A stretch of 64,000 nt of DNA from an uncultured Porphyromonadaceae bacterium (GCA_946414395.1 CAMKOE010000004.1:38068-102067); one strand, 5' to 3'; positions 51,567-60,666 are shown, numbered from the stretch's first letter. Notes: generated from the sequence alone by a model not told the origin. Made by a program: numbers and translations.

Positions 51567-52052
51567 ATGAACAAGACATTATTGACGATCGCTACCATTG
51601 GTCTGTTGACCCTGTTTTCATCGGCATATTACTCGGCTCCCGCCGATAGCCGTATTGGATACAAGGCTCCCTCTCTGGTGCTTGGAAATGATAACAATGA
51701 TCTGTCACCCCTGCGCCAGCATCGGGGCGAAAATGTGTTGTTAACATTCTGGTCGTCGGATGATGCCGAGTCTCGCATGGAGGACATGCGCTATGACCGC
51801 TTGGCGCGAAGTTCCCATCATGGCTATACCCATGTGTCGGTCAATCTGGACCGCAGCGCGAGCGTGTTCAATGCCGTCGTGGAAGTGAACGACCTTGACC
51901 GTTCCACCCATTTCACGACCTCGCTCGAGGCCCAGGAGACAATCATCAAGAACTGGCGTCTCGAGGGCGGATATCACTCCTTCCTGCTTAACAAGAATGG
52001 TGAGATCGTTGCCATTGACCCCGACGAGCAGGCGCTTGCCCGCATCAAGTAG
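51567..52052 (+). CDS. thioredoxin-fold periplasmic protein lacking CxxC
   Basis: 161 residues with a signal peptide (LTIATIGLLTLFSSA). The mature part looks like TlpA/thioredoxin: IGYKAPSLVLGNDNNDLSPLRQHRG, then NVLLTFWSSDDAESR where family members have TFWATWCGPC, and later YHSFLLNKNGEIVAID. The CxxC redox site is replaced by Ser-Asp-Asp-Ala, and there is no Cys in the mature protein, so it cannot be a thiol-disulfide oxidoreductase. It may be a degenerate, binding-only variant, or have lost function. Confidence 0.75.
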   Translation: MNKTLLTIATIGLLTLFSSAYYSAPADSRIGYKAPSLVLGNDNNDLSPLRQHRGENVLLTFWSSDDAESRMEDMRYDRLARSSHHGYTHVSVNLDRSASVFNAVVEVNDLDRSTHFTTSLEAQETIIKNWRLEGGYHSFLLNKNGEIVAIDPDEQALARIK

Positions 52053-52064
52053 TTTATACCCGTT

Positions 52065-53051
52065 TTAATTGGTTTTAATTTGCTTTTCTGATGGTTTATT
52101 CTCCCGTCCCGGGTGAACGAGCCAGCGGAAAATTTTGATTTTCCCCATCAGGTAGATGATGGCGATGATCACGGCAGTGTAGATCAGTATAAAGGGGAAG
52201 GTGACGGGTAGATTGAAATAATCCACAAGCGGTGTGATGACAAGGGCGATAATGAAATAGTGGTACAGATAATAGAAGAGGCTGTCGATACCGAGGCTTG
52301 TCAGCCACTTGACTTCTCTCATCAAGTTGAAAACAAGAAGTGACATGGCCACTGAGCAGGTGACGATGAGAAACTTCTCGGGCAAGTCCTTGACGGTATA
52401 GTAGTCCGCACCATTCATGATGTTGCCGCATCGCGGATACAACAGGAATATGGTGGGCAGCAATACCAGTGCCAGAATACCATGCAGGGCATTGGCTTTC
52501 CACCAGCGGGTGGACAATTGCCCCTGCCTGTAGTAATAACCCAGCAGAAAGAAGGTGTAGAAGTTCAGGCCTCGCTGGATTGACAGGATGTTGCCCAACT
52601 TGGTGAATCCGCACATCATCGTGACTAGAAAAGCGATGCCCAGGTATAGCAGTGGTCTCTGGCGCAATGCGCGGGGAGTGTAATAAAGAATCACACGCCA
52701 GTAAATCAGGCACATCAGGTACCACAGTACGCCATAGGGGAAATAGATCATGGCATTGCGGAAACTGCCTCCCGTCAGGGAAACTCTTATAGAGGACAGC
52801 ACGTGGAAGATGACCAGCGGGATGAAGATGCGAAGGACGCCTTTCCACATTCCCTGTGCCGATTGTTGATCTGGATTTTTCGTCAGATATCCCGAGATGA
52901 GAATGAACAGGGGCATGTGAAACACATAGATCAGCCCCATCACACCATGGTTGATAAAGTTGTTGTTATCAAGTGTGGTGATGACGTGACCCAGGATGAC
53001 CAGAATGATCAGCAGGCCCTTGATTGAATCTATTCGGGAATCTCTTGCCAT
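52065..53051 (-). CDS. acyltransferase 3 family membrane protein
   Basis: 328 residues from ATG 53051, six bases after the previous stop; an upstream ATG at 53114 overlaps the GNAT gene. About ten membrane segments, with the family opening DSIKGLLIILVILGHV (catalytic His of the acyltransferase 3 family) and HMPLFILISGYL (second conserved motif). Members acetylate or acylate surface polysaccharides and lipids from the cytoplasmic face. It is the last gene of the yqgE-coaW-GT2-GNAT run, which fits a glycan-modifying role. Confidence 0.85.
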   Translation of the reverse strand: MARDSRIDSIKGLLIILVILGHVITTLDNNNFINHGVMGLIYVFHMPLFILISGYLTKNPDQQSAQGMWKGVLRIFIPLVIFHVLSSIRVSLTGGSFRNAMIYFPYGVLWYLMCLIYWRVILYYTPRALRQRPLLYLGIAFLVTMMCGFTKLGNILSIQRGLNFYTFFLLGYYYRQGQLSTRWWKANALHGILALVLLPTIFLLYPRCGNIMNGADYYTVKDLPEKFLIVTCSVAMSLLVFNLMREVKWLTSLGIDSLFYYLYHYFIIALVITPLVDYFNLPVTFPFILIYTAVIIAIIYLMGKIKIFRWLVHPGRENKPSEKQIKTN

Positions 53052-53056
53052 GATGC

Positions 53057-53581
53057 TTAGAGTAACATTTGAAACAAGGCCACATCGTGATAGGCATTGC
53101 CACGTTTCACCCATGACTTGATGGTCCCCACGCGGCGGTAACCATAGTCTTTAAACAACTTGATGCACACCGTGTTGTCAGTAGCGATGAACACATACAA
53201 CTGGCGCAGCCCGATGTGCTCGCGGGAATAGGCGGTGAGCAGTTCTAGGGCAGTGCGGCCCAACCCACGGCCACGGTATTCCGGGGCGATGAACAGTCCA
53301 AGTTCAGCACGGTTGTTCAGAGGGTCGAAATTGAGGTAGTCAATTGTGCCGACGGGGGTGCGGTCATCAGTCAGCATGATGACCAGTCGCAGTTGGCGTT
53401 GAGAATAGATGTCCCCGATGTTGTTCTCCAGATAGTGCCACAGCGCTTCGCGGGAATAGGGGGCAATGGTGTCGCTCACTACCCACACGGAGGTGTCGTT
53501 CTCCCATCGGTAGAGCGTGTCGAGGTCGGTCGGCTCAAGGGCACGCAAGGTCAATGTGGCATTACTCAATAAATCACTCAT
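53057..53581 (-). CDS. GNAT-family N-acetyltransferase
   Basis: 174 residues of RimJ/RimL type: LTLRALEPTDLDTLYRWEND at the N terminus, IDYLNFDPLNNRAELGLFI, then the acetyl-CoA loop EYRGRGLGRTALELLTAYS, and a C-terminal FIATDNTVCIKLFKDYGYRR. It transfers acetyl from acetyl-CoA to an amino group (ribosomal protein, amino sugar or small molecule). The start overlaps the GT2 stop by four bases (ATGA). Position beside GT2 and acyltransferase genes suggests a surface glycan substrate, but protein N-acetylation is equally possible. Confidence 0.88.
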   Translation of the reverse strand: MSDLLSNATLTLRALEPTDLDTLYRWENDTSVWVVSDTIAPYSREALWHYLENNIGDIYSQRQLRLVIMLTDDRTPVGTIDYLNFDPLNNRAELGLFIAPEYRGRGLGRTALELLTAYSREHIGLRQLYVFIATDNTVCIKLFKDYGYRRVGTIKSWVKRGNAYHDVALFQMLL

Positions 53582-54696
53582 GACATTTTGGGGGAAATGA
53601 TGATGCCGTGACGGTCGGCAAAGATGTGGAACGCTAGACGGCTATCGCTGTGCTCACGGATGTATTCCACCACTTGGGCACACGTGTGGCAACCGTCGTC
53701 AACAAGAACGTTATAGTTGCCCTCGCTGGGAATGTGGTCCTCGAAGGCGTGGATATCCGACCGGCGGGCGACCTCATCGGCCTTGTCGCTGATGATGACC
53801 CAGGGCCAGGATTCGCTGGCGGGCTTGCTGCGCTTGGGCAGCAGGCGCTTGAACAGCCTCTTGGCCATGGACATGCTTGCGCGGACCATGACGCCAAGTT
53901 TCACGATGGGGTAGAAGAGGATGTTGAACCGCGGGAAGTGCTTGCGATAAAAGATGAGCATCGCGTCATAGAATACCCTCACATAGCGCATCGAATCCTT
54001 GTGGGTGCTCTCGCCCTTGTAATGGATCATGGGCGTGGGCAGGAACCAGTTCTGGTAACCGGCCTTGACGATGCGGTAACTCAGGTCGATGTCCTCGCCA
54101 TACATGAAGAAGTCCTCGTCAAAGCCGCCCAACTGTTGCAGCACATGGGTGCGGCACAGCATATAGGCGCCCGACAGGATGTCGATATTCTGGGGCTCAA
54201 GGTCGCTCAGGTAGCGCAGGTGATACTTTGCAAACCATGGTGAGCGGGGAAACAGTTTTGACAGGCCGAATATCTTGCAGAATGACACCCAGGGGGTGGG
54301 GAACGAACGCTTGCTCTCGGGCAGGAAAACGCCGTTGGCATCCATCATCCGGGCGCCGATGGCGCCGCAGGCGGGGTGAGACTTCATCCAGGCAATGCCT
54401 TCCTGCAGGCATTGAGGGGTGATGATGGTGTCGGGGTTGAGAATGAGCGTGAACTCGCCGCGGGCCTGCATGATACCTTGATTGTTGGCTCGGGCAAAAC
54501 CCACGTTCTCTCGGTTCTCGATATAAGTCACCTGGGGATGGCGCTCGCGCGAGAAGGCGATGCTGTCATCCATCGACAGGTTGTCCACCACAATGACCTC
54601 GCCCTCCAGTCCCTGCATGGCCTGTTCTACCGACCGCAGGGTCTGCTCCAGCAGGTACTTGACTCGATAATTGACGATGACAACGGTTAATTCCAT
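53578..54696 (-). CDS. family 2 glycosyltransferase (rhamnosyltransferase-like)
   Basis: 372 residues. GT-A domain with VVIVNYRVKYLLEQTLRSV, VIVVDNLSMDDS, NVGFARANNQGI, LNPDTII (the DxD-equivalent) and GAYMLCRTHVLQQLGGFDEDFFMYGEDIDLSYRI, matching dTDP-rhamnosyl- and related transferases that build O-antigen. About 70 C-terminal residues (from VIISDKADEVARRSDI) look like a separate small alpha/beta domain without known identity. It is 12 bases after coaW and overlaps the GNAT gene. Confidence 0.88.
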   Translation of the reverse strand: MELTVVIVNYRVKYLLEQTLRSVEQAMQGLEGEVIVVDNLSMDDSIAFSRERHPQVTYIENRENVGFARANNQGIMQARGEFTLILNPDTIITPQCLQEGIAWMKSHPACGAIGARMMDANGVFLPESKRSFPTPWVSFCKIFGLSKLFPRSPWFAKYHLRYLSDLEPQNIDILSGAYMLCRTHVLQQLGGFDEDFFMYGEDIDLSYRIVKAGYQNWFLPTPMIHYKGESTHKDSMRYVRVFYDAMLIFYRKHFPRFNILFYPIVKLGVMVRASMSMAKRLFKRLLPKRSKPASESWPWVIISDKADEVARRSDIHAFEDHIPSEGNYNVLVDDGCHTCAQVVEYIREHSDSRLAFHIFADRHGIIISPKMS

Positions 54697-54708
54697 GGCG
54701 GCAAGTCG

Positions 54709-55548
54709 TTAACGATTATTAGATTGCTCATAGTAGGATAGAGCCGCTCCCAGGGCCGTGCAGTATCGTGCGTGCTCGGGGATATGGAATCTCACGTCAT
54801 ACAGGCTTTCCATCATCGGGAAAATAAGTTGGCATTCAGGCAAGCGGGTCAAGTTGCCGATCAGCACAAAGTCCTTGAAACCGCCACCGATCTGGGACAG
54901 GACGGCACACGAGCCGATGGTCTCCAGCACCATGCAGATGAGTCCTTTGGCAATGTCATCCTGAGTGGCGTTGCCGCTCACGGCTTTTCCAAACAGTGAC
55001 GCCGTCGCGTGCATCGGCAGCCCCTCGATATCGCCCTTGCTGATGTCCTTGATCTGCAGGTTGATGTGTGATATATCCCCCCGCGATGCCATTTCCACCA
55101 CATCATCGATGTGGCTGGTCTTGAGCAACAGGTGGGACAAGCCTTGCAGGGTGCCGCCGCCCATCGAGATACCACCGATGTGGTTGATTTTGTCTCCATC
55201 GACGCGCACCAGGGTGGTGCCCGTACCCATCGAGACCACGACAAGTCGGTCCAGCCCGCTGTCAAAACGCGCGCCCAACCCGTCACTGACAAATTCATCG
55301 ACGTGGGTCGTGGGCAGGCCGTAGATGGGCATCGTCACACCGCTGGAGCCCACTCCCGTGAGCATGACGTGCTCTACGTCCTCCAGGGCGATGTTGTTAT
55401 CATACAGGTACTTGCCAAAGGCTCCAAACAACGACGTGATTGGGTCGTTGGCTGTAATGTTCATGGGCGACTTGATGATGTTGCCATCCTCGATGCCCAC
55501 AATCTTGGTGGTGCTGCCACCCACATCTATGCCGATAACTAAACTCAT
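54709..55548 (-). CDS. coaW: type II pantothenate kinase
   Basis: 279 residues of the ASKHA-type pantothenate kinase II family. GIDVGGSTTKIVGIED is the phosphate-1 motif; TGVGSSG, VSMGTGTTLVRVDG (phosphate-2) and GGISMGGGTLQGLSHLL are typical of CoaW. The enzyme phosphorylates pantothenate in the first step of coenzyme A synthesis, and type II enzymes are insensitive to CoA feedback. Bacteroidetes mostly use type III CoaX, so a CoaW here is of note. It is 18 bases after yqgE. Confidence 0.88.
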   Translation of the reverse strand: MSLVIGIDVGGSTTKIVGIEDGNIIKSPMNITANDPITSLFGAFGKYLYDNNIALEDVEHVMLTGVGSSGVTMPIYGLPTTHVDEFVSDGLGARFDSGLDRLVVVSMGTGTTLVRVDGDKINHIGGISMGGGTLQGLSHLLLKTSHIDDVVEMASRGDISHINLQIKDISKGDIEGLPMHATASLFGKAVSGNATQDDIAKGLICMVLETIGSCAVLSQIGGGFKDFVLIGNLTRLPECQLIFPMMESLYDVRFHIPEHARYCTALGAALSYYEQSNNR

Positions 55549-55566
55549 GCGATAGTGCTTGGTTTT

Positions 55567-56172
55567 TTAATTGTTAATAGGATCGCTGGGCAGGTTGAGC
55601 CATAGCCTGTAACGGTCACCGAAGCGTGTCACCGCATTCCTCCACTGGTTGTCGTCACCGTCTCCCATCATCAGGTCGCGGTCCACGTTGTCAAGGACGG
55701 CCCAGTCGTGCCGCTGGAGTTCACTGGCAATCTGCCCCTTGCCCCAGCCGCTGTAACCCAGGATGAACTTGATGCGACCTTCCACGGGTGCACCCAGTTC
55801 AACATATCTCTTGATGGCTTCAAAATCACCGCCAAACCACACGCCGTCACCCACATCGATGGCCTCGGGGACGACTTCGGGTCCCAGCGTGTGCATGTAG
55901 AACATCATTTGCGGGCCGACAGGGCCACCGAGAAAAACGGGGATTTCCTCCACCGATTCAATTTCGGGCATGATGTCACGCAGGTTGTAACCGGTATAGT
56001 GGTTTACCACCACGCCCATCGCGCCCTCGCCCTCATCGGGATCGACAATCAAGATCAGCGACCGCTTGAAGAAGAAGTCGTCAACAGTCGGCTTGGCAAC
56101 CAGCAGGGAGCCGCGTTGCGGCATCGGTTGCTCGTCATTGAGGTGGAATATGTCCTGATCCCATTCGTTCAT
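55567..56172 (-). CDS. YqgE/AlgH family protein
   Basis: 201 residues with the UPF0301 signature: GSLLVAKPTVDDFFFKRSLILIVDPDEGEGAMGVVVNH with the characteristic FxRSVIL-like strand near residue 35, VFLGGPVGPQMMFYMHTLG, and the C-terminal GYSGWGKGQIASEL. The biochemical role is unresolved; AlgH is linked to alginate regulation in Pseudomonas. It is the first gene of a five-gene minus-strand run, with a TACTTTTG promoter element just upstream. Confidence 0.9.
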   Translation of the reverse strand: MNEWDQDIFHLNDEQPMPQRGSLLVAKPTVDDFFFKRSLILIVDPDEGEGAMGVVVNHYTGYNLRDIMPEIESVEEIPVFLGGPVGPQMMFYMHTLGPEVVPEAIDVGDGVWFGGDFEAIKRYVELGAPVEGRIKFILGYSGWGKGQIASELQRHDWAVLDNVDRDLMMGDGDDNQWRNAVTRFGDRYRLWLNLPSDPINN

Positions 56173-56177
56173 AGTTG

Positions 56178-56185
56178 CAAAAGTA
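56178..56185 (-). promoter_or_regulatory. putative -7 element of the yqgE operon
   Basis: CAAAAGTA is the reverse complement of TACTTTTG and is 6 bases before the ATG at 56172. The message would be leaderless or nearly so if this is used, which is unusual. Confidence 0.45.
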
Positions 56186-56364
56186 CAATAAAATCATCTC
56201 ATTTGCCTCCTCTGGTGGTGAAAACTTTACTTATGGCCGTTTTAACTCTCAAAATTTCACCATTTCAAGCGGTAGGATAACACTTGTTTTTTTCTTTGTC
56301 TTTGACTCTAATAAATCGCCCACTTTCCCGTTAATAATATAGAAACAATATATTGAAGATAGCA

Positions 56365-57258
56365 ATGAAGGTGATGAAATTTGGCGGCACGTCGGTAGGA
56401 AGTATCGAGAGCCTGCTCAACTTGAGGGAAATCGTGAAGGCCGAGCACAAGCCCGTGCTGGTTGTCGTGTCGGCTATGGGAGGCTTTACCAATCAGTTGC
56501 TCATGATGTGTGAGCAAGCCCAGCAGCGCGACACTTCGTGTCTCGACACGCTCGAGGCGGCGCGCAAGCGGCATCATGATGCCGTCGATGGTGTTGTCAT
56601 CGAGTCCATGCGTGAGCAGGTGCATGCCACGATCGACCGTTTTATCGACGATAGCCTCAAGCCTTATTATCTTGCGCTTGCTACCAATCCCCACATGCCC
56701 GTCGATGAGATAGAACGGGTGTGTGACGCCATTGTGGCTCATGGCGAAATCCTGTCGTCGGCTATAGTGGCAGGAATGTTTGACGACGGTGTGCCCCACT
56801 TGTCGCTGAACTACATGCGCACCAGTCCTGACGGTTCCGGGCGTGTCCTCGATTGGGAGGAGACAGAGCGCCTAGTCAAGCAGGAGTTTGCCGCGATGGA
56901 TAGTGGCGTGCATGTGGCACAAGGATTTATCTCCCGTGACAAGGAATCGGGCGCTGTGACCAATCTGGGACGCGGTGGCAGTGATTACACGGCTGCCATC
57001 CTGGCAACGCTCCTGGATGCCGAGTCGCTCGAAATCTGGACCGACGTTGACGGCTTCATGACCGCCGACCCCCGCACCCATCCCGATGCGACCGTCATTC
57101 CGCAGATGACTTACGCCCAGGCACAAGAAATGTGTGATGCCGGAGCCAAGGTCATTTATCCGCCCACAATCGCTCCCGTGGCGATGAAACACATACCAGT
57201 CTGGGTCAAGAATACCTTCAATCCCGCAGCGCCGGGTACCGTTATTCTTGATAGTTAA
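56365..57258 (+). CDS. aspartate kinase, catalytic domain only (no ACT domain)
   Basis: 297 residues from ATG 56365 (M-K-V-M-K-F-G-G-T-S-V); the TTG upstream at 56353 is less likely. The amino acid kinase core is complete: KFGGTSVGS, VVVSAMGGFTNQL, GRGGSDYTAAILA and EIWTDVDGFMTADPR. It phosphorylates aspartate as the first step to threonine, methionine, lysine and diaminopimelate. The C-terminal ACT regulatory domains (usually about 150 more residues) are absent: the protein stops at GTVILDS, 10 bases before thrC. Without ACT domains it should not show the usual lysine/threonine feedback control. No homoserine dehydrogenase fusion is present. Confidence 0.88.
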   Translation: MKVMKFGGTSVGSIESLLNLREIVKAEHKPVLVVVSAMGGFTNQLLMMCEQAQQRDTSCLDTLEAARKRHHDAVDGVVIESMREQVHATIDRFIDDSLKPYYLALATNPHMPVDEIERVCDAIVAHGEILSSAIVAGMFDDGVPHLSLNYMRTSPDGSGRVLDWEETERLVKQEFAAMDSGVHVAQGFISRDKESGAVTNLGRGGSDYTAAILATLLDAESLEIWTDVDGFMTADPRTHPDATVIPQMTYAQAQEMCDAGAKVIYPPTIAPVAMKHIPVWVKNTFNPAAPGTVILDS

Positions 57259-57268
57259 AAGTAGGATA

Positions 57269-58576
57269 ATGCGATACCATAGTACCATCAATCATCAAAA
57301 CACCGCTTCGCTCGAGCAGGCTGTCATCAAGGGTCTGGCTCCTGATGGTGGATTGTATGTGCCCGAGCGGCTTCCCAAGTTGCCCCGTGCCTTCTTGCGC
57401 AACATGAGCGCTATGACATTGCCCGAAGTCGGCTATGCCGTCACTTCGTTTGTCCTCAATAGTGATGTCCCGGCCAACGTCTTGCATGATATCGTGTTTG
57501 ACGCTTTCAACTTTGACATACCGTTGATTGAGACAGCGAGCGGCAAGTTTGTCCTGGAACTGTTCCATGGACCGACGATGGCCTTCAAGGACGTGGGCAC
57601 GCGATTCATGTCGCGATTGCTCAACTATTACCGTACCCTGCACCCCGAGTGGACCACGCTCAACGTGCTAGTTCCCACAAGCGGAGACACGGGAAGCGCT
57701 GTGGCCAACAGTTTTTGGGGCATGCCGGGAGTGAATGTCTATGTCCTTTATCCCCGTGGCGCGGTCGGCAAGATACAGAAGGCGCAATTTGCCACACTGG
57801 GGCAAAATGTGACCGCTATCGAGGTCAATGGCTCGTTTGACGATTGCAAATCACTGGTCGAGGAAGCCTTCATGGACCCGGAATTGAATGCCGCCATGCG
57901 CTTGACAAGTGCCATGTCGATCAATTTTGCCCGCATCATTCCCCAGATGGTCTATTACTTCTGGGCGTACTCCCAGTTGGTCAAGCGGCATGTGGATGTG
58001 GGTAACCTGGTGTTTGCCGTTCCTTGCTCCAACCTGGGCAACCTCGCCAGCGGCCTCATGGCCCAAGCAATCGGTCTGCCCGTTAATCGTTTTGTCAGTG
58101 TCGAGAACCAGAACAATATCTTCTATAATTACGTGAAGACTGGCGTCTTCACTCCTCGACCCACCCAATACAGCATCGCCCCGGCGCTCGATGCGGGTTG
58201 TCCTAACAACTTTGGCCGCATTGTTGAGTTGCTGGGAACGCATGAGAACATCTGCCGGCACATCCATGCCTACAGTTACAACGATGACCAGATCATTCAA
58301 ACCATTCAGCAGACTTATCGCGACGAGCATTATCTGCTGGATCCCCACAGCGCCGTGGCCTATCGTGCCCTGAGTGAGGACTTGAAGCCTGGCGAGACTG
58401 GAGTGGCGCTCGCTACTGCTCATCCTGCTAAACTGAGTAACCTCATGAAGGATATCATCCAGGAGACAGTGCCCATGCCTCGACAACTGGCCCGTTTCCT
58501 GGACGGAGAGATGCGCGTCGAGAAGATGAGCAACGGTTTCACAGCATTCAAGCGCCTGTTGCTGAGTAATGCATGA
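57269..58576 (+). CDS. thrC: threonine synthase
   Basis: 435 residues from ATG 57269, which gives M-R-Y-H-S-T, the typical family start. It converts O-phosphohomoserine to threonine with PLP; the cofactor lysine is Lys107 in GPTMAFKDVG, and VPTSGDTGSAVANSF near residue 137 forms the phosphate-binding loop. It lies 10 bases after the aspartate kinase, so the two form an operon for threonine synthesis. Homoserine dehydrogenase and homoserine kinase must be encoded elsewhere. Confidence 0.95.
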   Translation: MRYHSTINHQNTASLEQAVIKGLAPDGGLYVPERLPKLPRAFLRNMSAMTLPEVGYAVTSFVLNSDVPANVLHDIVFDAFNFDIPLIETASGKFVLELFHGPTMAFKDVGTRFMSRLLNYYRTLHPEWTTLNVLVPTSGDTGSAVANSFWGMPGVNVYVLYPRGAVGKIQKAQFATLGQNVTAIEVNGSFDDCKSLVEEAFMDPELNAAMRLTSAMSINFARIIPQMVYYFWAYSQLVKRHVDVGNLVFAVPCSNLGNLASGLMAQAIGLPVNRFVSVENQNNIFYNYVKTGVFTPRPTQYSIAPALDAGCPNNFGRIVELLGTHENICRHIHAYSYNDDQIIQTIQQTYRDEHYLLDPHSAVAYRALSEDLKPGETGVALATAHPAKLSNLMKDIIQETVPMPRQLARFLDGEMRVEKMSNGFTAFKRLLLSNA

Positions 58577-58648
58577 CCACCTTGACCGCATGTGTTCCCC
58601 TTGATAGATAAACTGTAATTCCTTTATTCACCGATAACCCTGATTGGA

Positions 58649-59350
58649 ATGAAAAGAATTGTTTATGGCTTGATGGCGCTGCTGCTAGGCTCGCTGGCGG
58701 TGGCATGTGACACGGGAGGGGAATATGTGGTGCAGGATGATTCGGTCGTGTATTCCTACTGGACCTTCAGTTTCGGGCGGATTAATGATACACTGCCTGG
58801 TGCCGATGCGTCAACCTTCAGGGCTGTCAATGACTGGCTGGGGTGCGACAAGCGGCAGGCCTATTATGAGGCACGCCCCGTGCCGGGAGTTGATGTTGAG
58901 TCAATTCATCCCGTGCGTTATCCGTTGTTCCGCGATAAGAGCGACTACTATTATCAAGCGGTAGCCCTGCATGTCAAGGACATGGGTTCGTTCAAGATCC
59001 TTGATTGGTTTGAGCGTGATTTCTGGGCTATGGACTCCCAATGCGCTTATTATGACTCACTCCGTCTTGACGGTGCCGATGTCGCCTCTTTCAAGGTCTT
59101 GAATATGACCACAGCCAAGGATAAGAGCCATGTCTATTACTTCGGCAAAATATTGCCCCAGGCCGACGCGGCGACTTTTGAGATCATCAAGAATTCGGTT
59201 TATTCACGTGACAAGTCCCACATCTGGTGTGGCGACGACATGCTCCAGGATGCGGATTTCGCCACTTTTGCCGTTGATGACATGAATCGAGCACACGACA
59301 AGTATGGCTCCTTCACATGGGAGCGCCGTGACACTGCCGCTGCCGAGTGA
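58649..59350 (+). CDS. DKNYY-repeat lipoprotein
   Basis: 233 residues with a probable lipobox (SLAVACDTGG). The mature part has repeats of about 25-30 residues such as RDKSDYYYQAV, KDKSHVYYFGKIL and RDKSHIWCGDDML, with the phrase ADAATF between them; these are DKNYY-type repeats found in bacterial surface lipoproteins. Function is not established. It is 72 bases after thrC and likely has its own promoter. A convergent gene follows after 23 bases. Confidence 0.75.
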   Translation: MKRIVYGLMALLLGSLAVACDTGGEYVVQDDSVVYSYWTFSFGRINDTLPGADASTFRAVNDWLGCDKRQAYYEARPVPGVDVESIHPVRYPLFRDKSDYYYQAVALHVKDMGSFKILDWFERDFWAMDSQCAYYDSLRLDGADVASFKVLNMTTAKDKSHVYYFGKILPQADAATFEIIKNSVYSRDKSHIWCGDDMLQDADFATFAVDDMNRAHDKYGSFTWERRDTAAAE

Positions 59351-59373
59351 TCGGCAGCATTTTATCGCACGCA

Positions 59374-60558
59374 TTAACGTGATCTGCTGTTTTCTACCTG
59401 ATAAATGAGTCGGTAGTTGAAGCGTTCAAGGTCGGTAAGGCTGATGGACTTGGTGTTCCCTCGCTTGTACCACGACTGGGCGTCAAAATAGCGTTGTGTC
59501 TCGGCATTCTTGAAGGTGTCGCCATGGCGGGCGTAAATCTCTCCGCGCATGAGTGTGAGTACCTCCTTGGGGAATAACTTCAGCATGTTTTCGGTTAAGG
59601 GAATCACCGAGGCAAATGCCCACTTGCCCTCAAGGCCTTCCCATGGGCATTGCTCCTTGACGAGCAGGACGGTTTCTCCCTCCTTGCCAATGGAGGGATT
59701 GTGGGCAACAAAACGTTCATCGTGCAATACGGTTACAATCAGGCCATCAACAGATGGCTTGATATTCCATTCCATGGGTCCCATGATGGCTCCTGCTCCA
59801 CCTCCACCGGGCATTTTTCCCCACTTTGGGCTATTCGGGTCGCCCTTGCTCACCCTTCCCGATCCATACAGTATGTCAATGGATTGATAGTCGGGTCTGA
59901 CGTAATACCCATTCGGGATTCCGGGATCCGTGTCATATTTTGTTCCGCTGTAAAACGGCATTCTGGGTCCAAACACGGCGTGACTCTCCTGGCCGTCGAT
60001 GGCATAGTTTCCCATAATCAGGTTGTACAACAGGATGGCTGTCCATCGGCTATCGGGAATCTGGTCAGGCGGTACATTTCGCATCACATTGACGGGAATG
60101 CCGCTGGCATTACGTGCCACGAGCATCACGTGACCGCCTATCCGCTCGACGGTCACCCTGAGGGGTACCTTGTCTTGGGTGGTGACAATGTTACCCTTGA
60201 CTTTCAATGGCTTGATGAAGACGGTACTGTCGATCTTGTCGTCGCCCATGTGTCTGTACTCAAAATACACCCTGCGGTCATCTCTTGAATACATGGATTC
60301 ATAGAGGTGAAGTCCATCTGTCCAGTAGGGCGCAATGTCCTCATTGATCAGATACTTGGTGATCGGGAGCACCTTTCTGGGCTCCTTCCTAGACGTGAGG
60401 TCGTCATATATCATCTTGTCGATGAATTCGAGGTATTCACTGTCTAGATTGAAGTGTATGCCCACATAGGGCTTCATTTGCGCCCGTGCAGCCAATGCGG
60501 GTAATGCCAAGATGGCGAGCATCAACGATTTGATGAGGATATGCGATAATCGTATCAT
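59374..60558 (-). CDS. secreted protein with C-terminal YARHG domain
   Basis: 394 residues from ATG 60558, giving a signal peptide (SLMLAILALPALAARAQ); the longer frame has no start nearer a ribosome site. The mature protein is mostly beta, with a Gly/Pro-rich segment near residue 265 (GKMPGGGGAGAIMGPME). The last 70 residues, TLMRGEIYARHGDTFKNAETQRYFDAQSWY, form a YARHG domain, an extracellular module of unknown function common in Bacteroidetes and Firmicutes. Probably a periplasmic or surface protein. Confidence 0.75.
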   Translation of the reverse strand: MIRLSHILIKSLMLAILALPALAARAQMKPYVGIHFNLDSEYLEFIDKMIYDDLTSRKEPRKVLPITKYLINEDIAPYWTDGLHLYESMYSRDDRRVYFEYRHMGDDKIDSTVFIKPLKVKGNIVTTQDKVPLRVTVERIGGHVMLVARNASGIPVNVMRNVPPDQIPDSRWTAILLYNLIMGNYAIDGQESHAVFGPRMPFYSGTKYDTDPGIPNGYYVRPDYQSIDILYGSGRVSKGDPNSPKWGKMPGGGGAGAIMGPMEWNIKPSVDGLIVTVLHDERFVAHNPSIGKEGETVLLVKEQCPWEGLEGKWAFASVIPLTENMLKLFPKEVLTLMRGEIYARHGDTFKNAETQRYFDAQSWYKRGNTKSISLTDLERFNYRLIYQVENSRSR

Positions 60559-60585
60559 AGGGCAAAATGTGTTAAAATCCTGCCG

Positions 60586-60593
60586 CAAATATA
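60586..60593 (-). promoter_or_regulatory. putative -7 element of the YARHG gene
   Basis: CAAATATA, the reverse complement of TATATTTG, is 28 bases before the ATG at 60558. Confidence 0.55.
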
Positions 60594-60666
60594 CGATATT
60601 ATTCTTTTTTATCGCTCTTTCGGTAAAAAAAAGACGAGTTGTGACTCTATGTGTTGGATAGATGCC

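Noticed and set aside
56353..57268. Frameshift that would join aspartate kinase to a longer ACT-containing protein
   Set aside because: The other frames after 57258 enter thrC directly, leaving no ACT-like sequence.
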